The notes beneath the pieces were generated by a model that was not told the DNA's origin, did not search any database, and saw only the letters and a program-made list of their open reading frames with translations. The position numbers and the translations under genes were made by a program. A stretch of 64,000 nt of DNA from Haoranjiania flava (GTDB lineage: Bacteria; Bacteroidota; Bacteroidia; Chitinophagales; Chitinophagaceae), in the NCBI RefSeq assembly GCF_025631005.1, contig NZ_JAOTPL010000006.1:1-64000 (forward strand), given 5' to 3'. Positions 16,475 to 25,262 of the stretch are shown here, one piece after another; within the stretch, counting starts at the first letter, position 1, and every line of letters begins with the position of its first letter.

Positions 16475-17998
16475 ATGTCTATAATTGATTTGAAAATCCC
16501 TGCCGGTTTCTTAAAGCGCATACTAAGGCCCGAAGGCGATGTGGCGAAAGAACAGCAAAAAGTTCTGAAAAAACTTTTGAAAAAGGCCAGGTTTACCGAA
16601 TTTGGCCAGGCTTACGGATTTGATGATGTGCTCTTTAGTAGTGATGTTGTAAAAAAATTCAAGGAAAACGTGCCTTTGCACGACTATAATACATTGTACA
16701 ACAACTGGTGGCACAAAGCGCTCGAAGGGAAACCTGATGTTTGCTGGCCAGGGAAAATAGCCTATTTCGCTTTAAGCAGCGGCACCAGTGAGGCAGCGAG
16801 CAAATACATTCCCATCACCAAAAACCTGCTCGCCGGCAATCAGGTAGCCATGATAAAGCAGTTGCTGTCTTTGAGAAATTATAAGAATCTACGGGTAAAA
16901 TCACTGAGCAAAGGCTGGTTGGCTTTTTCAGGCAGCACAGACCTTCAGAAAGGCGACGGCTACTACGCAGGTGACCTGAGTGGAATTACTTCCAGGACAG
17001 TACCCATCTGGTTTCAGCCATTTTTTAAGCCGGGAAAAAAGATTGCCAGGGAAAGGGACTGGAATAAGAAAATTGAAAATATTGTAGAGCAGGCGCCAAA
17101 CTGGGACATAGGCTTTATACTGGGCGTACCTTCCTGGATACAAATGTGCCTGGAAATGATCATTAAAAAATATAAGCTCAACAATATTCATGACATATGG
17201 CCAAACCTGGCGTTTTATGTGCATGGCGGCGTATGTTTTGAGCCCTATAAGAAAAAATTTGAAACGCTTTTGGGCAAACCGATCAATTATATTGAAACGT
17301 ACCTGGCAAGTGAAGGCTTTATTGCTTACCAGAACCGGCAATTTTCCAACGGCGGTATGAAGCTGGTGATAGGCCAGCACTTATTCTTTGAGTTCATTCC
17401 TTTCAACAACGATAATTTCAATGACAATGGCGATTTAAAAGGTAAGCCAGAAACGCTTACGATCAGCGAGGTTGAGGAAAATAAAGATTACGCGATCGTG
17501 ATAAGCTCTGCGGCAGGTGCGTGGAGGTATTTATTGGGCGATACCATAAAATTTACTGATAAAAGCAGGTCTGAGATCGTGATCACAGGCAGGATAAAAC
17601 ATTTCCTGAGCCTGGTAGGCGAGCACCTGAGTGTAGACAATATGAACAAGGCTATCCAGCTGGTTTGCGAAGAGCTGCAGATAGATATACCGGAATACAC
17701 CGTGGCGGGCATTCCGCACGGTGACTTTTTTGCACATCACTGGTATCTTGGTACATCCGCAAACATAGATGCAGCTTTGCTTTCAAAGAAGATTGATGAG
17801 AAATTACATGTACTGAACGATGATTATGCCGTAGAAAGAAAAAGCACGCTAAAAGAAGTAATTGTAACCAAATTACCTGAAAATAAATTCATAGAGTTTT
17901 TAGAACAAAAAGGCAGGCTTGGCGCGCAAAATAAATTTCCGCGTGTTTTAAAAGGCGGCCTCCTACGTGATTGGGAGTTATTTTTAAATAATAATTAA
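16475..17998 (+). CDS. GH3 auxin-responsive promoter family protein (ANL-type)
   Basis: 507 residues, typical length for bacterial GH3 homologues. Motifs include FALSSGTSEAASKYIPIT near residues 95-112 (ATP-binding P-loop of ANL enzymes), YLASEGFIAYQ near 275 and VITGRIKHFLSLVGEHLS near 368-385. Plant GH3 proteins join amino acids to acyl acids such as indole-acetic acid; bacterial members are largely uncharacterised. Substrate cannot be inferred here. No signal peptide, so cytoplasmic. A -7-like TATTTTCG (16444-16451, one mismatch) lies upstream. The LysE-family exporter follows 68 bp downstream on the same strand. Confidence 0.88.
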   Translation: MSIIDLKIPAGFLKRILRPEGDVAKEQQKVLKKLLKKARFTEFGQAYGFDDVLFSSDVVKKFKENVPLHDYNTLYNNWWHKALEGKPDVCWPGKIAYFALSSGTSEAASKYIPITKNLLAGNQVAMIKQLLSLRNYKNLRVKSLSKGWLAFSGSTDLQKGDGYYAGDLSGITSRTVPIWFQPFFKPGKKIARERDWNKKIENIVEQAPNWDIGFILGVPSWIQMCLEMIIKKYKLNNIHDIWPNLAFYVHGGVCFEPYKKKFETLLGKPINYIETYLASEGFIAYQNRQFSNGGMKLVIGQHLFFEFIPFNNDNFNDNGDLKGKPETLTISEVEENKDYAIVISSAAGAWRYLLGDTIKFTDKSRSEIVITGRIKHFLSLVGEHLSVDNMNKAIQLVCEELQIDIPEYTVAGIPHGDFFAHHWYLGTSANIDAALLSKKIDEKLHVLNDDYAVERKSTLKEVIVTKLPENKFIEFLEQKGRLGAQNKFPRVLKGGLLRDWELFLNNN

Positions 17999-18065
17999 GC
18001 ATAGTTCATCATTATTATTTTACTTTTACCCATTATTTCGCACTGGAAACTTATAATATAAGTAG

Positions 18066-18728
18066 ATGTTCATTTCAGCAATCATTAAAGGACTTACGTT
18101 GGGCTTGGTGTTGAGTATTACGGTTGGTCCCGTAATTTTTGCTATTATAAGGCAGAGCTTATCCAATGGGCACAAGGGTGGCATTGCATTTGTGCTTGGC
18201 GTTTCTTTCAGCGATATTGTGCTGGTGCTTATTTGCAATGTGTTTTCCCAATTGTTTGCCTCTGCGCTGGCTTATGAAAAAGTGATCGGCATAGGGGGCA
18301 GCACTTTCCTGATCATATTGGGTTTGTATAATTTCTTTTTTAAGAAATCAATTACGGCGGAAGAGAAAGAAATTGCGCATAAGAACTTCCGGAAGCGCGA
18401 TTTTGTCACTACCTTTTTTTCCGGTTTTTTGATGAATATGCTCAACCCTGCTGTAATGCTTTTCTGGTTCGCAGTTACAGCTACTATTCTTAATGATGCC
18501 AAATCCTACGTACACCAGAATGAATACCGCTTCATTGTATTTATTACCTGCCTTGCCTTTGTACTGTTTTTTGACCTGCTGAAAGTATTTCTTGCCGGCA
18601 AGATACGCAACAAACTCACTCCGCACAATATCCACAAGATCAACCAGATTTCAGGGATTATTTTTGTGATCTTCGGACTGGTATTGATGTACGGAATGAT
18701 CACAGGCAAAGCAGATGCTATTTACTAA
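18066..18728 (+). CDS. LysE family translocator
   Basis: 220 residues, about six membrane helices. The N-terminus FISAIIKGLTLGLVLSITVGPV and the FGLVLMYG end are typical of the LysE/RhtB superfamily, with GPVIFAIIRQSL at the conserved GP position. Members export amino acids or small derivatives. A charged cytoplasmic loop near residues 98-118 (EEKEIAHKNFRKRD) separates the halves. The metallopeptidase gene follows by 14 bp, so the two are probably co-transcribed. The substrate is unknown; the upstream GH3 protein could make an amino-acid conjugate, but this is only a guess. Confidence 0.85.
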   Translation: MFISAIIKGLTLGLVLSITVGPVIFAIIRQSLSNGHKGGIAFVLGVSFSDIVLVLICNVFSQLFASALAYEKVIGIGGSTFLIILGLYNFFFKKSITAEEKEIAHKNFRKRDFVTTFFSGFLMNMLNPAVMLFWFAVTATILNDAKSYVHQNEYRFIVFITCLAFVLFFDLLKVFLAGKIRNKLTPHNIHKINQISGIIFVIFGLVLMYGMITGKADAIY

Positions 18729-18742
18729 TCAATATTCCAGAT

Positions 18743-19399
18743 ATGGTAAGTGTAGAAATATTTTCTCCGGACCTTTTATTGCTGAAAGCGCACATCATCA
18801 CCTATGGTAATGCTGCAACTCCGGCGCTCACTGAAATGATACGCAGTGAAATAGCCACCATGTGGAACGAACCGCAGGGCAGGGTTTCATTTAAAGGCAG
18901 AGCGTGGAACGTACGCTTTGAGATTTCCGCTGAGCTGAAGCCGCACCTGGCGCCTGAAGACATCTATTTCAATACAGATCCGTGCAACAACTATTTCAGG
19001 ATAGAGGATCATGCCATGGGAAATATCTCCTTTGTGGATGATCTCGGCAGCAATACGGGTTATTTTCTTACGGAAAATCTCTATGCAGGTTCTACCACTG
19101 CTGCACATGAATTTGGGCACACACTTGGGCTGAAACATCCGTCTGACCTTGATTTGCGGGGACTGGGCGTGCCGGGCATCATGTATCCCCGAGGCACATT
19201 GACTGATCCGCAATACCAATACGACCCTTCTGTGCCTCCGGGAGAAAAAGGAGGAACCATGCATCCTATATACAGGAAAGTGACACCTGAAGATATTGCC
19301 ATGCTGCGCATAGATGCATTGGTGAATGAAGCAGACAAGTACGTGATCGGCAATTTTACCAGCCTGTGGCATGAGCCGCACAGCACGGATATGGCTTAG
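18743..19399 (+). CDS. Metzincin-type zinc metallopeptidase without signal peptide
   Basis: 218 residues. The zinc site is HEFGHTLGLKH (His122, Glu123, His126, His132), the full HExxHxxGxxH metzincin motif, and GIMYP gives the Met-turn (Met147). That places it with M10/matrixin-like or related metzincin peptidases. No export signal is visible at MVSVEIFSPDLLLLK, so the protein is either cytoplasmic or exported by another route. There is no obvious propeptide cysteine switch. It follows LysE by 14 bp. The 88-bp gap to the DUF5683 gene contains nothing notable. Confidence 0.82.
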   Translation: MVSVEIFSPDLLLLKAHIITYGNAATPALTEMIRSEIATMWNEPQGRVSFKGRAWNVRFEISAELKPHLAPEDIYFNTDPCNNYFRIEDHAMGNISFVDDLGSNTGYFLTENLYAGSTTAAHEFGHTLGLKHPSDLDLRGLGVPGIMYPRGTLTDPQYQYDPSVPPGEKGGTMHPIYRKVTPEDIAMLRIDALVNEADKYVIGNFTSLWHEPHSTDMA

Positions 19400-19487
19400 A
19401 TATTTTCTTATAACAGCAAATCATTTTCTGTGAAACAACAAGCTATGGTAAACGCGTCACTAACCCGATAAACCTTCAGAATTTTTT

Positions 19488-20132
19488 ATGAATAAAATAT
19501 GTAGCACACTTGTATTATTCTTTGCAGTAAGCTTAGCGGCTGTAGCACAGCAAAACAAGGTTCCTGTAGAACAAGAACACGATCACCGCGGCCATCATAA
19601 TCATTCGCACGACCAAACTTTGCACAAAGACCTGATGGATAAAGCAGGGTGGTACTCTATGATACTTCCCGGCGCAGGCCAGGTGTACAACAGGCAATAC
19701 TGGAAAGCGCCGATAGCATTTGCTGCTGTGGCTATACCCATCAAGCTGCATCTTGATTTCAGGAAGTACCGCCAGCACGCTCAGCAGGCTATTGAGATCA
19801 TAGCAGACATTAAGAAAACGGGCAATGAGCAATTCGCTGATAACATGCATGCTGATTTCAGGCAAAAGTTTGATGAATTAAAAGGCAAACCCAATGGCTA
19901 TGACGAATTCAGGGATATTGCTTTTCGTGTGCGGAGAGACCAGAGGCGCTACATGGATTATTCCATTGCCTGTGCGCTGCTGTTCTGGTGCGCCAACATT
20001 GCAGATGCCACTGCTTTCGGCCATTTAAGAAGCTTTGAAATAGGAGATAACATCACACTGAAAGTGTCGCCGGAATATTTTCACATGTCCAATACACCGG
20101 GCGTAAAACTGGTAATCGGCCGCAAAGATTAG
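19488..20132 (+). CDS. DUF5683 domain protein with His-rich N-terminus
   Basis: 214 residues. Signal peptide MNKICSTLVLFFAVSLAAVAQ. A His-rich stretch HDHRGHHNHSHD follows (residues about 30-42) and may bind metal. The DUF5683 signature ILPGAGQVYNRQYWKAPIAFA is at about residues 60-80, beginning a membrane segment, and a second hydrophobic segment lies near 158-172. Proteins of this family are common in Bacteroidota envelopes and have no assigned function. The stop codon overlaps that of prfC by 4 bp in convergent orientation, so no terminator separates them. Confidence 0.8.
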   Translation: MNKICSTLVLFFAVSLAAVAQQNKVPVEQEHDHRGHHNHSHDQTLHKDLMDKAGWYSMILPGAGQVYNRQYWKAPIAFAAVAIPIKLHLDFRKYRQHAQQAIEIIADIKKTGNEQFADNMHADFRQKFDELKGKPNGYDEFRDIAFRVRRDQRRYMDYSIACALLFWCANIADATAFGHLRSFEIGDNITLKVSPEYFHMSNTPGVKLVIGRKD

Positions 20133-21727
20133 AACCCGGCTTTGTGGATCTCGCTGGTAAAATGAAATTCAATCTCCGGGTTATTCGTGATCTCTGTGTT
20201 CAGGAACCATTCGCTCTGCGCGAGATAAACAGGATTGCCGTCTTTATCTTCTGCGGAGTTTTGTTGCTTAAAACGTAAGAAGTCTTCAAGCTTTTTATTA
20301 TCCTTAGATGTCAGCCAGCACGCTTTATAAAAAGGCAATGCGCGAAACTCAACCGATGCGCCGTATTCCTGCAGCAGGCGGTATTGTATTACTTCGAACT
20401 GCAGCTCTCCCACACAACCAATTATTTTTTTGGTGCCGCCATATTGCGTAAACAATTGTGCCACACCTTCATCGGTCAGTTGAGAAATACCTTTGTCCAT
20501 CTGCTTGGTCTTCATCGGGTCTTTGTTCACAATTTCCTTAAATATTTCAGGCGAGAAGGAAGGAATGCCGGTAAAATAAAAGTCTTCTCCCTCTGTGAGC
20601 GTATCGCCGATCTTGAAATTTCCTGTATCAAACAAGCCTACCACGTCACCGGAGTAAGCATCTTCTATCACATCCTTGCTGCGTGCCATGAAACTATAAG
20701 GGTTGCTGAAGCGCACATCTTTGTTTAGCCGCACATGATGGTAATATTTATTTCGCTCAAACTTACCGCTGCATACGCGCAGGAAAGCAATGCGGTCACG
20801 GTGTTTGGGATCCAGGTTGGCATGTATCTTAAAAATAAAGCCGCTGAATTTAGCTGCGTTAGGTTCTATCACCCTGGCTGTGGTTTCTCTCGGCAGCGGC
20901 GTAGGCGCAATGGCAATGAAAGAATCCAGCATTTCCTTGACACCAAAATTATTCACCGCGCTGCCGAAAAATAATGGAGCCACTTTGCCCTTCAGGTAAT
21001 CATCTACATCCAGGTCGCCGTACACACCGCCGATCAGCTCCACGTCTTCGCGTAATATTTCTGCATCTTTATCACCTAATTTGGCATTTACTACCGGATC
21101 GCTCAGATCCGTTATTTCAATCCTGGAAGATTCATCGTCGGCCTTGGTATTGGGTGTAAAAAGCACCAGGTTTTTCTTATCCAGGTTGTATACGCCTTTA
21201 AAGTCCTTACCGCTGTTGATGGGTATGGTCATCGGGTGAAGGGTAATGTTCAGTTCCTTTTCAATTTCTTCCATCAAGTCAAAACGGTTCTTGCCATCAC
21301 GGTCCAGTTTATTGATGAAAACAATCACCGGCGTATCACGCATGCGGCACACTTCCGTGAGCCGGCGTGTTTGCTCTTCCACGCCATTTACACTGTCTAC
21401 CACGAGTACTACAGAGTCTACGGCAGTAAGTGTACGGTAGGTATCTTCCGCAAAGTCTTTGTGGCCGGGCGTATCCAGCAGGTTTATAAGGTAATCTTTA
21501 TACTCAAACGTCATTACCGACGTAGCTACAGAAATGCCGCGCTGCCGCTCAATCTCCATAAAATCCGATGTGGCTCCTTTTTTTATCTTGTTGCTCTTTA
21601 CAGCCCCCGCTGTCTGTATAGCGCCACCGAACAACAGGAACTTTTCGGTAAGGGTAGTCTTTCCCGCATCGGGGTGGGAGATAATGGCAAAACTTTTACG
21701 TCTTTTAATTTCGTTTTCGTAACTCAT
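20129..21727 (-). CDS. prfC: Peptide chain release factor 3
   Basis: 532 residues from ATG 21727; the four preceding codons lie within the promoter and begin with TTG, so they are not used. RF3 is the translation GTPase that recycles RF1/RF2. GTPase motifs: SHPDAGKTTLTEK (P-loop), RGISVATSVMTFEY (switch I), DTPGHKDFAEDTY (G3), FINKLDRDGK (G4). Residues about 310-400 are the beta-barrel domain; the C-terminal domain includes GCVGELQFEVIQYRL. Length is as expected. A perfect -7 TACTTTTG lies 10 bp before the ATG. Divergent from the SPFH gene. Confidence 0.96.
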   Translation of the reverse strand: MSYENEIKRRKSFAIISHPDAGKTTLTEKFLLFGGAIQTAGAVKSNKIKKGATSDFMEIERQRGISVATSVMTFEYKDYLINLLDTPGHKDFAEDTYRTLTAVDSVVLVVDSVNGVEEQTRRLTEVCRMRDTPVIVFINKLDRDGKNRFDLMEEIEKELNITLHPMTIPINSGKDFKGVYNLDKKNLVLFTPNTKADDESSRIEITDLSDPVVNAKLGDKDAEILREDVELIGGVYGDLDVDDYLKGKVAPLFFGSAVNNFGVKEMLDSFIAIAPTPLPRETTARVIEPNAAKFSGFIFKIHANLDPKHRDRIAFLRVCSGKFERNKYYHHVRLNKDVRFSNPYSFMARSKDVIEDAYSGDVVGLFDTGNFKIGDTLTEGEDFYFTGIPSFSPEIFKEIVNKDPMKTKQMDKGISQLTDEGVAQLFTQYGGTKKIIGCVGELQFEVIQYRLLQEYGASVEFRALPFYKACWLTSKDNKKLEDFLRFKQQNSAEDKDGNPVYLAQSEWFLNTEITNNPEIEFHFTSEIHKAGF

Positions 21728-21736
21728 AATTGTGCG

Positions 21737-21744
21737 CAAAAGTA
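21737..21744 (-). promoter_or_regulatory. Predicted -7 element of prfC
   Basis: The minus strand reads TACTTTTG, an exact match to TAnnTTTG, ending 10 bp before the prfC ATG at 21727. The implied mRNA leader is very short. Confidence 0.6.
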
Positions 21745-21798
21745 ATAAAAATGATCAGGATTTAACCTTTAAAAATCCATATTGTCATTAAAATAAAT

Positions 21799-21806
21799 TA
21801 GATTTG
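21799..21806 (+). promoter_or_regulatory. Predicted -7 element of the SPFH gene
   Basis: TAGATTTG matches TAnnTTTG exactly and lies 43 bp before the ATG at 21850. The upstream TTG at 21782-21784 is closer than the usual 17-23 bp spacing. Confidence 0.5.
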
Positions 21807-21849
21807 TAATGCAGCATTCATTACTTCCATCTTTTTAAAATTCAACTTT

Positions 21850-22845
21850 ATGACATTCGGAACCATATTCTTTTACCTGCTACTGCTGATCATTTTCCTT
21901 GCCGTTTTCGGCCTGTTCTTTATTGTAAAGCAGCAAACATCTGCCGTGGTGGAAAGGCTGGGAAAATTCCAGAGCGTACGAGGCCCCGGCTTCCAGTTAA
22001 AAATCCCGTTTATTGATACCATCGCAGGCAGGCTGTCGCTTAAAATCCAGCAACTGGATGTAATGGTAGAGACAAAAACCAAGGATGATGTTTTCGTAAA
22101 AATAAAAGTATCAGTACAATACGTAGTGATACAGCAAAAAGTGTTTGAAGCATTTTACAAATTGCAAAACCCCTATGCGCAGATCACATCCTATGTGTTT
22201 GACGTGGTAAGGGCAGAAGTACCGAAACTGAGGCTGGATGATGTTTTCGAGAAAAAAGATGATATAGCTATCGCGGTAAAAGGCGAGCTGCAGGAAGCCA
22301 TGAACGAGTATGGCTACGACATCATTAAAACACTGGTGACCGACATTGATCCTGATGAGCAGGTGAAGCATGCCATGAACCGCATCAACGCAGCAGAAAG
22401 AGATAAAGTTGCTGCGCAATACCAAGGTGATGCCCAACGTATCCTGATCGTGGAGAAAGCAAAGGCAGAAGCAGAAAGCAAACGCCTGCAAGGGCAGGGT
22501 ATTGCCGACCAGCGCCGTGAAATTGCGCGTGGCCTGGAGGAATCAGTGAATGTTCTGAATAAAGTAGGCATTAATTCACAGGAAGCCTCTGCACTGATCG
22601 TGGTGACACAGCACTATGATACCTTGCAAGCTATCGGCAGCATGAACAAATCAAACCTGATCTTACTGCCTAACTCACCAAGTGCGGCAGGCGATATGCT
22701 CAACAATATGGTGGCATCTTTCGTTGCAGCTAACAAAATCGGTTCTGAACTGCAGCAAAATAACCACATTATAACCCCCGGCTCCGAAAACTACAGGGCT
22801 GACCAGGAAGATGAGCATACTGATTTTAATGATCTGAACCGATAA
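21850..22845 (+). CDS. SPFH/band 7 (stomatin-like) membrane protein
   Basis: 331 residues. An N-terminal membrane helix (about residues 6-26) is followed by the SPFH domain: KQQTSAVVERLGKFQSVRGPG near residues 27-47 and VTDIDPDEQVKHAMNRINAA near 160-180. A helical Ala/Glu/Arg-rich stretch (AERDKVAAQYQGDAQRILI) then suggests coiled-coil oligomerisation. Such proteins form large rings or belts at the inner membrane and are linked to membrane microdomains or FtsH regulation. No NfeD partner is encoded next to it. The gene ends before a terminator at 22870. Confidence 0.9.
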   Translation: MTFGTIFFYLLLLIIFLAVFGLFFIVKQQTSAVVERLGKFQSVRGPGFQLKIPFIDTIAGRLSLKIQQLDVMVETKTKDDVFVKIKVSVQYVVIQQKVFEAFYKLQNPYAQITSYVFDVVRAEVPKLRLDDVFEKKDDIAIAVKGELQEAMNEYGYDIIKTLVTDIDPDEQVKHAMNRINAAERDKVAAQYQGDAQRILIVEKAKAEAESKRLQGQGIADQRREIARGLEESVNVLNKVGINSQEASALIVVTQHYDTLQAIGSMNKSNLILLPNSPSAAGDMLNNMVASFVAANKIGSELQQNNHIITPGSENYRADQEDEHTDFNDLNR

Positions 22846-22869
22846 GCGCGGATTCACCACTAAGATGCT

Positions 22870-22906
22870 AAGGCACAAAGCTTATTAGAACTTTGTGCCT
22901 TTTTGT
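22870..22906 (+). terminator. Intrinsic terminator after the SPFH gene
   Basis: AAGGCACAAAG and CTTTGTGCCTT form a perfect 11-bp stem with a 10-nt loop and T-rich tail, 24 bp after the stop codon. The sequence ACCACTAAGATGCTAAGGCA just before resembles a common Bacteroidota intergenic repeat, so the hairpin may derive from one. Confidence 0.8.
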
Positions 22907-23019
22907 ATATATACTGGTTAAGAAAATCTCTTAAACACATGGGCCTTAAGGATTTGCACAAAGGAGCCAAAACATGAACACTATTGTGGACATGACTTCT
23001 TACTTTTTACTCTCGCGTC

Positions 23020-23445
23020 TCACGCAGCTGATGCGAAATATGCACAGATTACTTCTTTGATATTATCATAAGTTTGGTGCAGGTATGCTTCTACTTTTTC
23101 TTTGCCCGCCCATTCAGCCATTTCAATATCTTCTTCTGCCTGTGGTTGCAGCTCAGGTGTTCCGGGCACAGACATTGCATACCAATGTGTTATTTTTACA
23201 ACATTTTTTTGGGTAAATTTATCATCGTAATACCGGTGGCGGGTAGTTGCTATAAACCGGTCAATCTGCAGATCCTGCAATCCTGTCTCTTCCCGCACTT
23301 CCCTCAGCGCACATGCTTCAATGGTTTCGCCATCGTCTTGCTTTCCTTTGGGGAGGTCCCAGTATCCACGGCGGTAGATCATTAATATTTCCCCGTTCCT
23401 GTTCTTTACAATTCCCCCTGCTGCAATAATTGTTAAATCTTCCAT
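23020..23445 (-). CDS. Nudix hydrolase
   Basis: 141 residues, single Nudix domain. The Nudix box begins at GKQDDGETIEACA and continues REVREETGL (residues about 34-56), fitting GX5EX7REUXEEXGU. The start reads IIAAGGIVKNRNGEILMIYRRG and is followed by WDLPKGK, typical of small NUDIX enzymes acting on nucleoside diphosphate derivatives. No secondary-domain clue identifies the substrate. Cytoplasmic. Divergent from pyrE with 101 bp between the starts. Confidence 0.9.
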   Translation of the reverse strand: MEDLTIIAAGGIVKNRNGEILMIYRRGYWDLPKGKQDDGETIEACALREVREETGLQDLQIDRFIATTRHRYYDDKFTQKNVVKITHWYAMSVPGTPELQPQAEEDIEMAEWAGKEKVEAYLHQTYDNIKEVICAYFASAA

Positions 23446-23546
23446 GCTATTATTTTCCGGCGCAAATTAAGTAATAATTTGTTTAAGGCTAAATTCCATA
23501 TTTAAGTTATCTTCGTGCGACTTAGCATTATAAAAACTATCACTAC

Positions 23547-24188
23547 ATGTCTGCTACCAATGAATCTGTTATTGCAGAAAAATTGCTCCAGGTTGGAGCT
23601 ATCAAGTTAAACGTAGAAAACCCTTTTACATGGGCCAGCGGATGGAAAAGCCCTATTTATTGCGACAACCGTAAGGTTTTGTCTTTCCCGTTTATCAGGG
23701 ATTTCATAAAAAGTGAAATGAGCAATGTGATCTATGAGCAATTCCCGGATACGGAAATTATCGCCGGCGTTGCTACAGCAGGCATTCCCTGGGGAGCGCT
23801 CGCGGCCGACCAACTGAAGCTGCCATTTATTTATGTGAGAGGCAAAGCTAAAGAACATGGCTTAGGCAACCAGATTGAAGGAGATTTTGAGGCCGGCAAA
23901 AAAGTAGTAGTTATCGAAGACCTTATCTCAACCGGCAAGAGCAGTATTGAAGTAGTGAAAGTATTAAAGCAGCACGGCCTGCAGGTAGATGCAATTGTAT
24001 CTATTTTCAATTATGGATATGAAGTATCCAAAAATTTATTTGATCAGGAAAATATTGATTTTAAATCACTTACGAACTATGATTCATTAATTAAATTAGC
24101 AGTTGAAAAAGGTATTCTTCCTGCCGAGGCTGAGCCATCCCTGAATGAATGGAGGATGAACCCCGCTGAATGGGGAAAAAACATTTAA
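23547..24188 (+). CDS. pyrE: Orotate phosphoribosyltransferase
   Basis: 213 residues. It joins orotate with PRPP to give OMP in de novo pyrimidine synthesis. Type I PRTase motif VVVIEDLISTGKSS near residues 117-130; FTWASGWKSPIYCDNRK near 27-43 is the orotate-binding start; VRGKAKEHGLGNQIEG forms the flexible catalytic loop. Full length, cytoplasmic. ftsY starts 64 bp downstream on the same strand; a shared transcript is possible. Confidence 0.95.
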   Translation: MSATNESVIAEKLLQVGAIKLNVENPFTWASGWKSPIYCDNRKVLSFPFIRDFIKSEMSNVIYEQFPDTEIIAGVATAGIPWGALAADQLKLPFIYVRGKAKEHGLGNQIEGDFEAGKKVVVIEDLISTGKSSIEVVKVLKQHGLQVDAIVSIFNYGYEVSKNLFDQENIDFKSLTNYDSLIKLAVEKGILPAEAEPSLNEWRMNPAEWGKNI

Positions 24189-24252
24189 AATTATTTCTGT
24201 ATTTAAGTTTTAATTAAAACAATACCATTTAACAATTCACAATCAATGTCAT

Positions 24253-25215
24253 ATGGGTTTTTTTGGAAAAATTTTCGGATCTAAAGAAAAACAAAGTCTC
24301 GACCAGGGGCTGGAAAAAACAAAGGAAAACTTTTTTTCTAAAGTTACCAAAGCGGTGGCCGGCAGAAGCAAAGTTGATGATGAGGTACTGGACGATCTGG
24401 AAGATGCGCTCATCATGTCAGACGTGGGCGTTGATACAACGCTTGAAATCATTAAGCGGATCGAGAAACGTGCTGAGAAAGATAAATATGTGACTACAAA
24501 TGATTTAAACAACTTACTTAAGTCTGAAATTGAGGATATGCTGGTAGATGCTTTTGACCAGACATATAAAACTTTTTCGCTTCCGGCAGATAAAAAACCA
24601 TACGTAATTTTGGTTGTGGGCGTAAACGGTGTAGGAAAAACAACTACCATTGGAAAGCTTGCCTATAATTATAAACGCATGGGCAATAATGTTTTGTTGG
24701 GGGCTGCGGATACTTTCCGTGCTGCAGCAGTTGATCAGCTTACTATCTGGAGCGAGCGGGTGGATGTTCCTATCGTAAAACAAGATATGGGCAGCGATCC
24801 TGCATCCGTAGCTTATGACACGGTACTGAGCGCCGTTTCCAGGAAGTCTGATGTGGTGATCATTGACACCGCAGGCCGCCTGCACAATAAAGTACACCTG
24901 ATGGATGAACTCAATAAAATTAAACGTGTAATACAAAAAGTAATTCCTGACGCACCGCACGACGTGCTGCTGGTTCTCGACGGATCTACCGGCCAGAATG
25001 CCTTGGAACAGGCTAAACAATTCTCTTCTGTGACCGATGTGAGTTCTTTGGCTATCACCAAGTTAGACGGCACAGCTAAAGGAGGCGTGGTATTAGCTAT
25101 TGCTCACCAGATGATGATCCCTGTAAAATTCATAGGCGTTGGGGAACGCATGGAAGACCTGCTGATATTTGATAAGCATGAGTTTGTAGACAGTTTATTT
25201 AAACAAACTTCGTAA
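24253..25215 (+). CDS. ftsY: Signal recognition particle receptor FtsY
   Basis: 320 residues, the short form without an acidic A-domain. N-terminal helical bundle residues about 10-95; NG GTPase domain with P-loop GVNGVGKTTTIGKLA near residues 121-135, AADTFRAAAVDQL (I-box) near 153-165, DTAGRLHNK near 207-215, TKLDGTAKGG near 273-282 and GVGERMEDLLIFD at the end. It docks SRP-ribosome complexes at the inner membrane. An A/T palindrome lies 9 bp past the stop codon. Confidence 0.95.
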   Translation: MGFFGKIFGSKEKQSLDQGLEKTKENFFSKVTKAVAGRSKVDDEVLDDLEDALIMSDVGVDTTLEIIKRIEKRAEKDKYVTTNDLNNLLKSEIEDMLVDAFDQTYKTFSLPADKKPYVILVVGVNGVGKTTTIGKLAYNYKRMGNNVLLGAADTFRAAAVDQLTIWSERVDVPIVKQDMGSDPASVAYDTVLSAVSRKSDVVIIDTAGRLHNKVHLMDELNKIKRVIQKVIPDAPHDVLLVLDGSTGQNALEQAKQFSSVTDVSSLAITKLDGTAKGGVVLAIAHQMMIPVKFIGVGERMEDLLIFDKHEFVDSLFKQTS

Positions 25216-25223
25216 TCCATTAA

Positions 25224-25246
25224 TCTTTAAAATATTATTTTAAAGA
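25224..25246. terminator. A/T-rich perfect palindrome between ftsY and a phosphoesterase gene
   Basis: TCTTTAAAAT and ATTTTAAAGA are exact reverse complements separated by 3 bp. The stem has only one G:C-type pair per arm, so it is a weak terminator at best; an operator or mobile-repeat remnant is also possible. Confidence 0.45.
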
Positions 25247-25262
25247 ATATTAGCTTCAAAAG

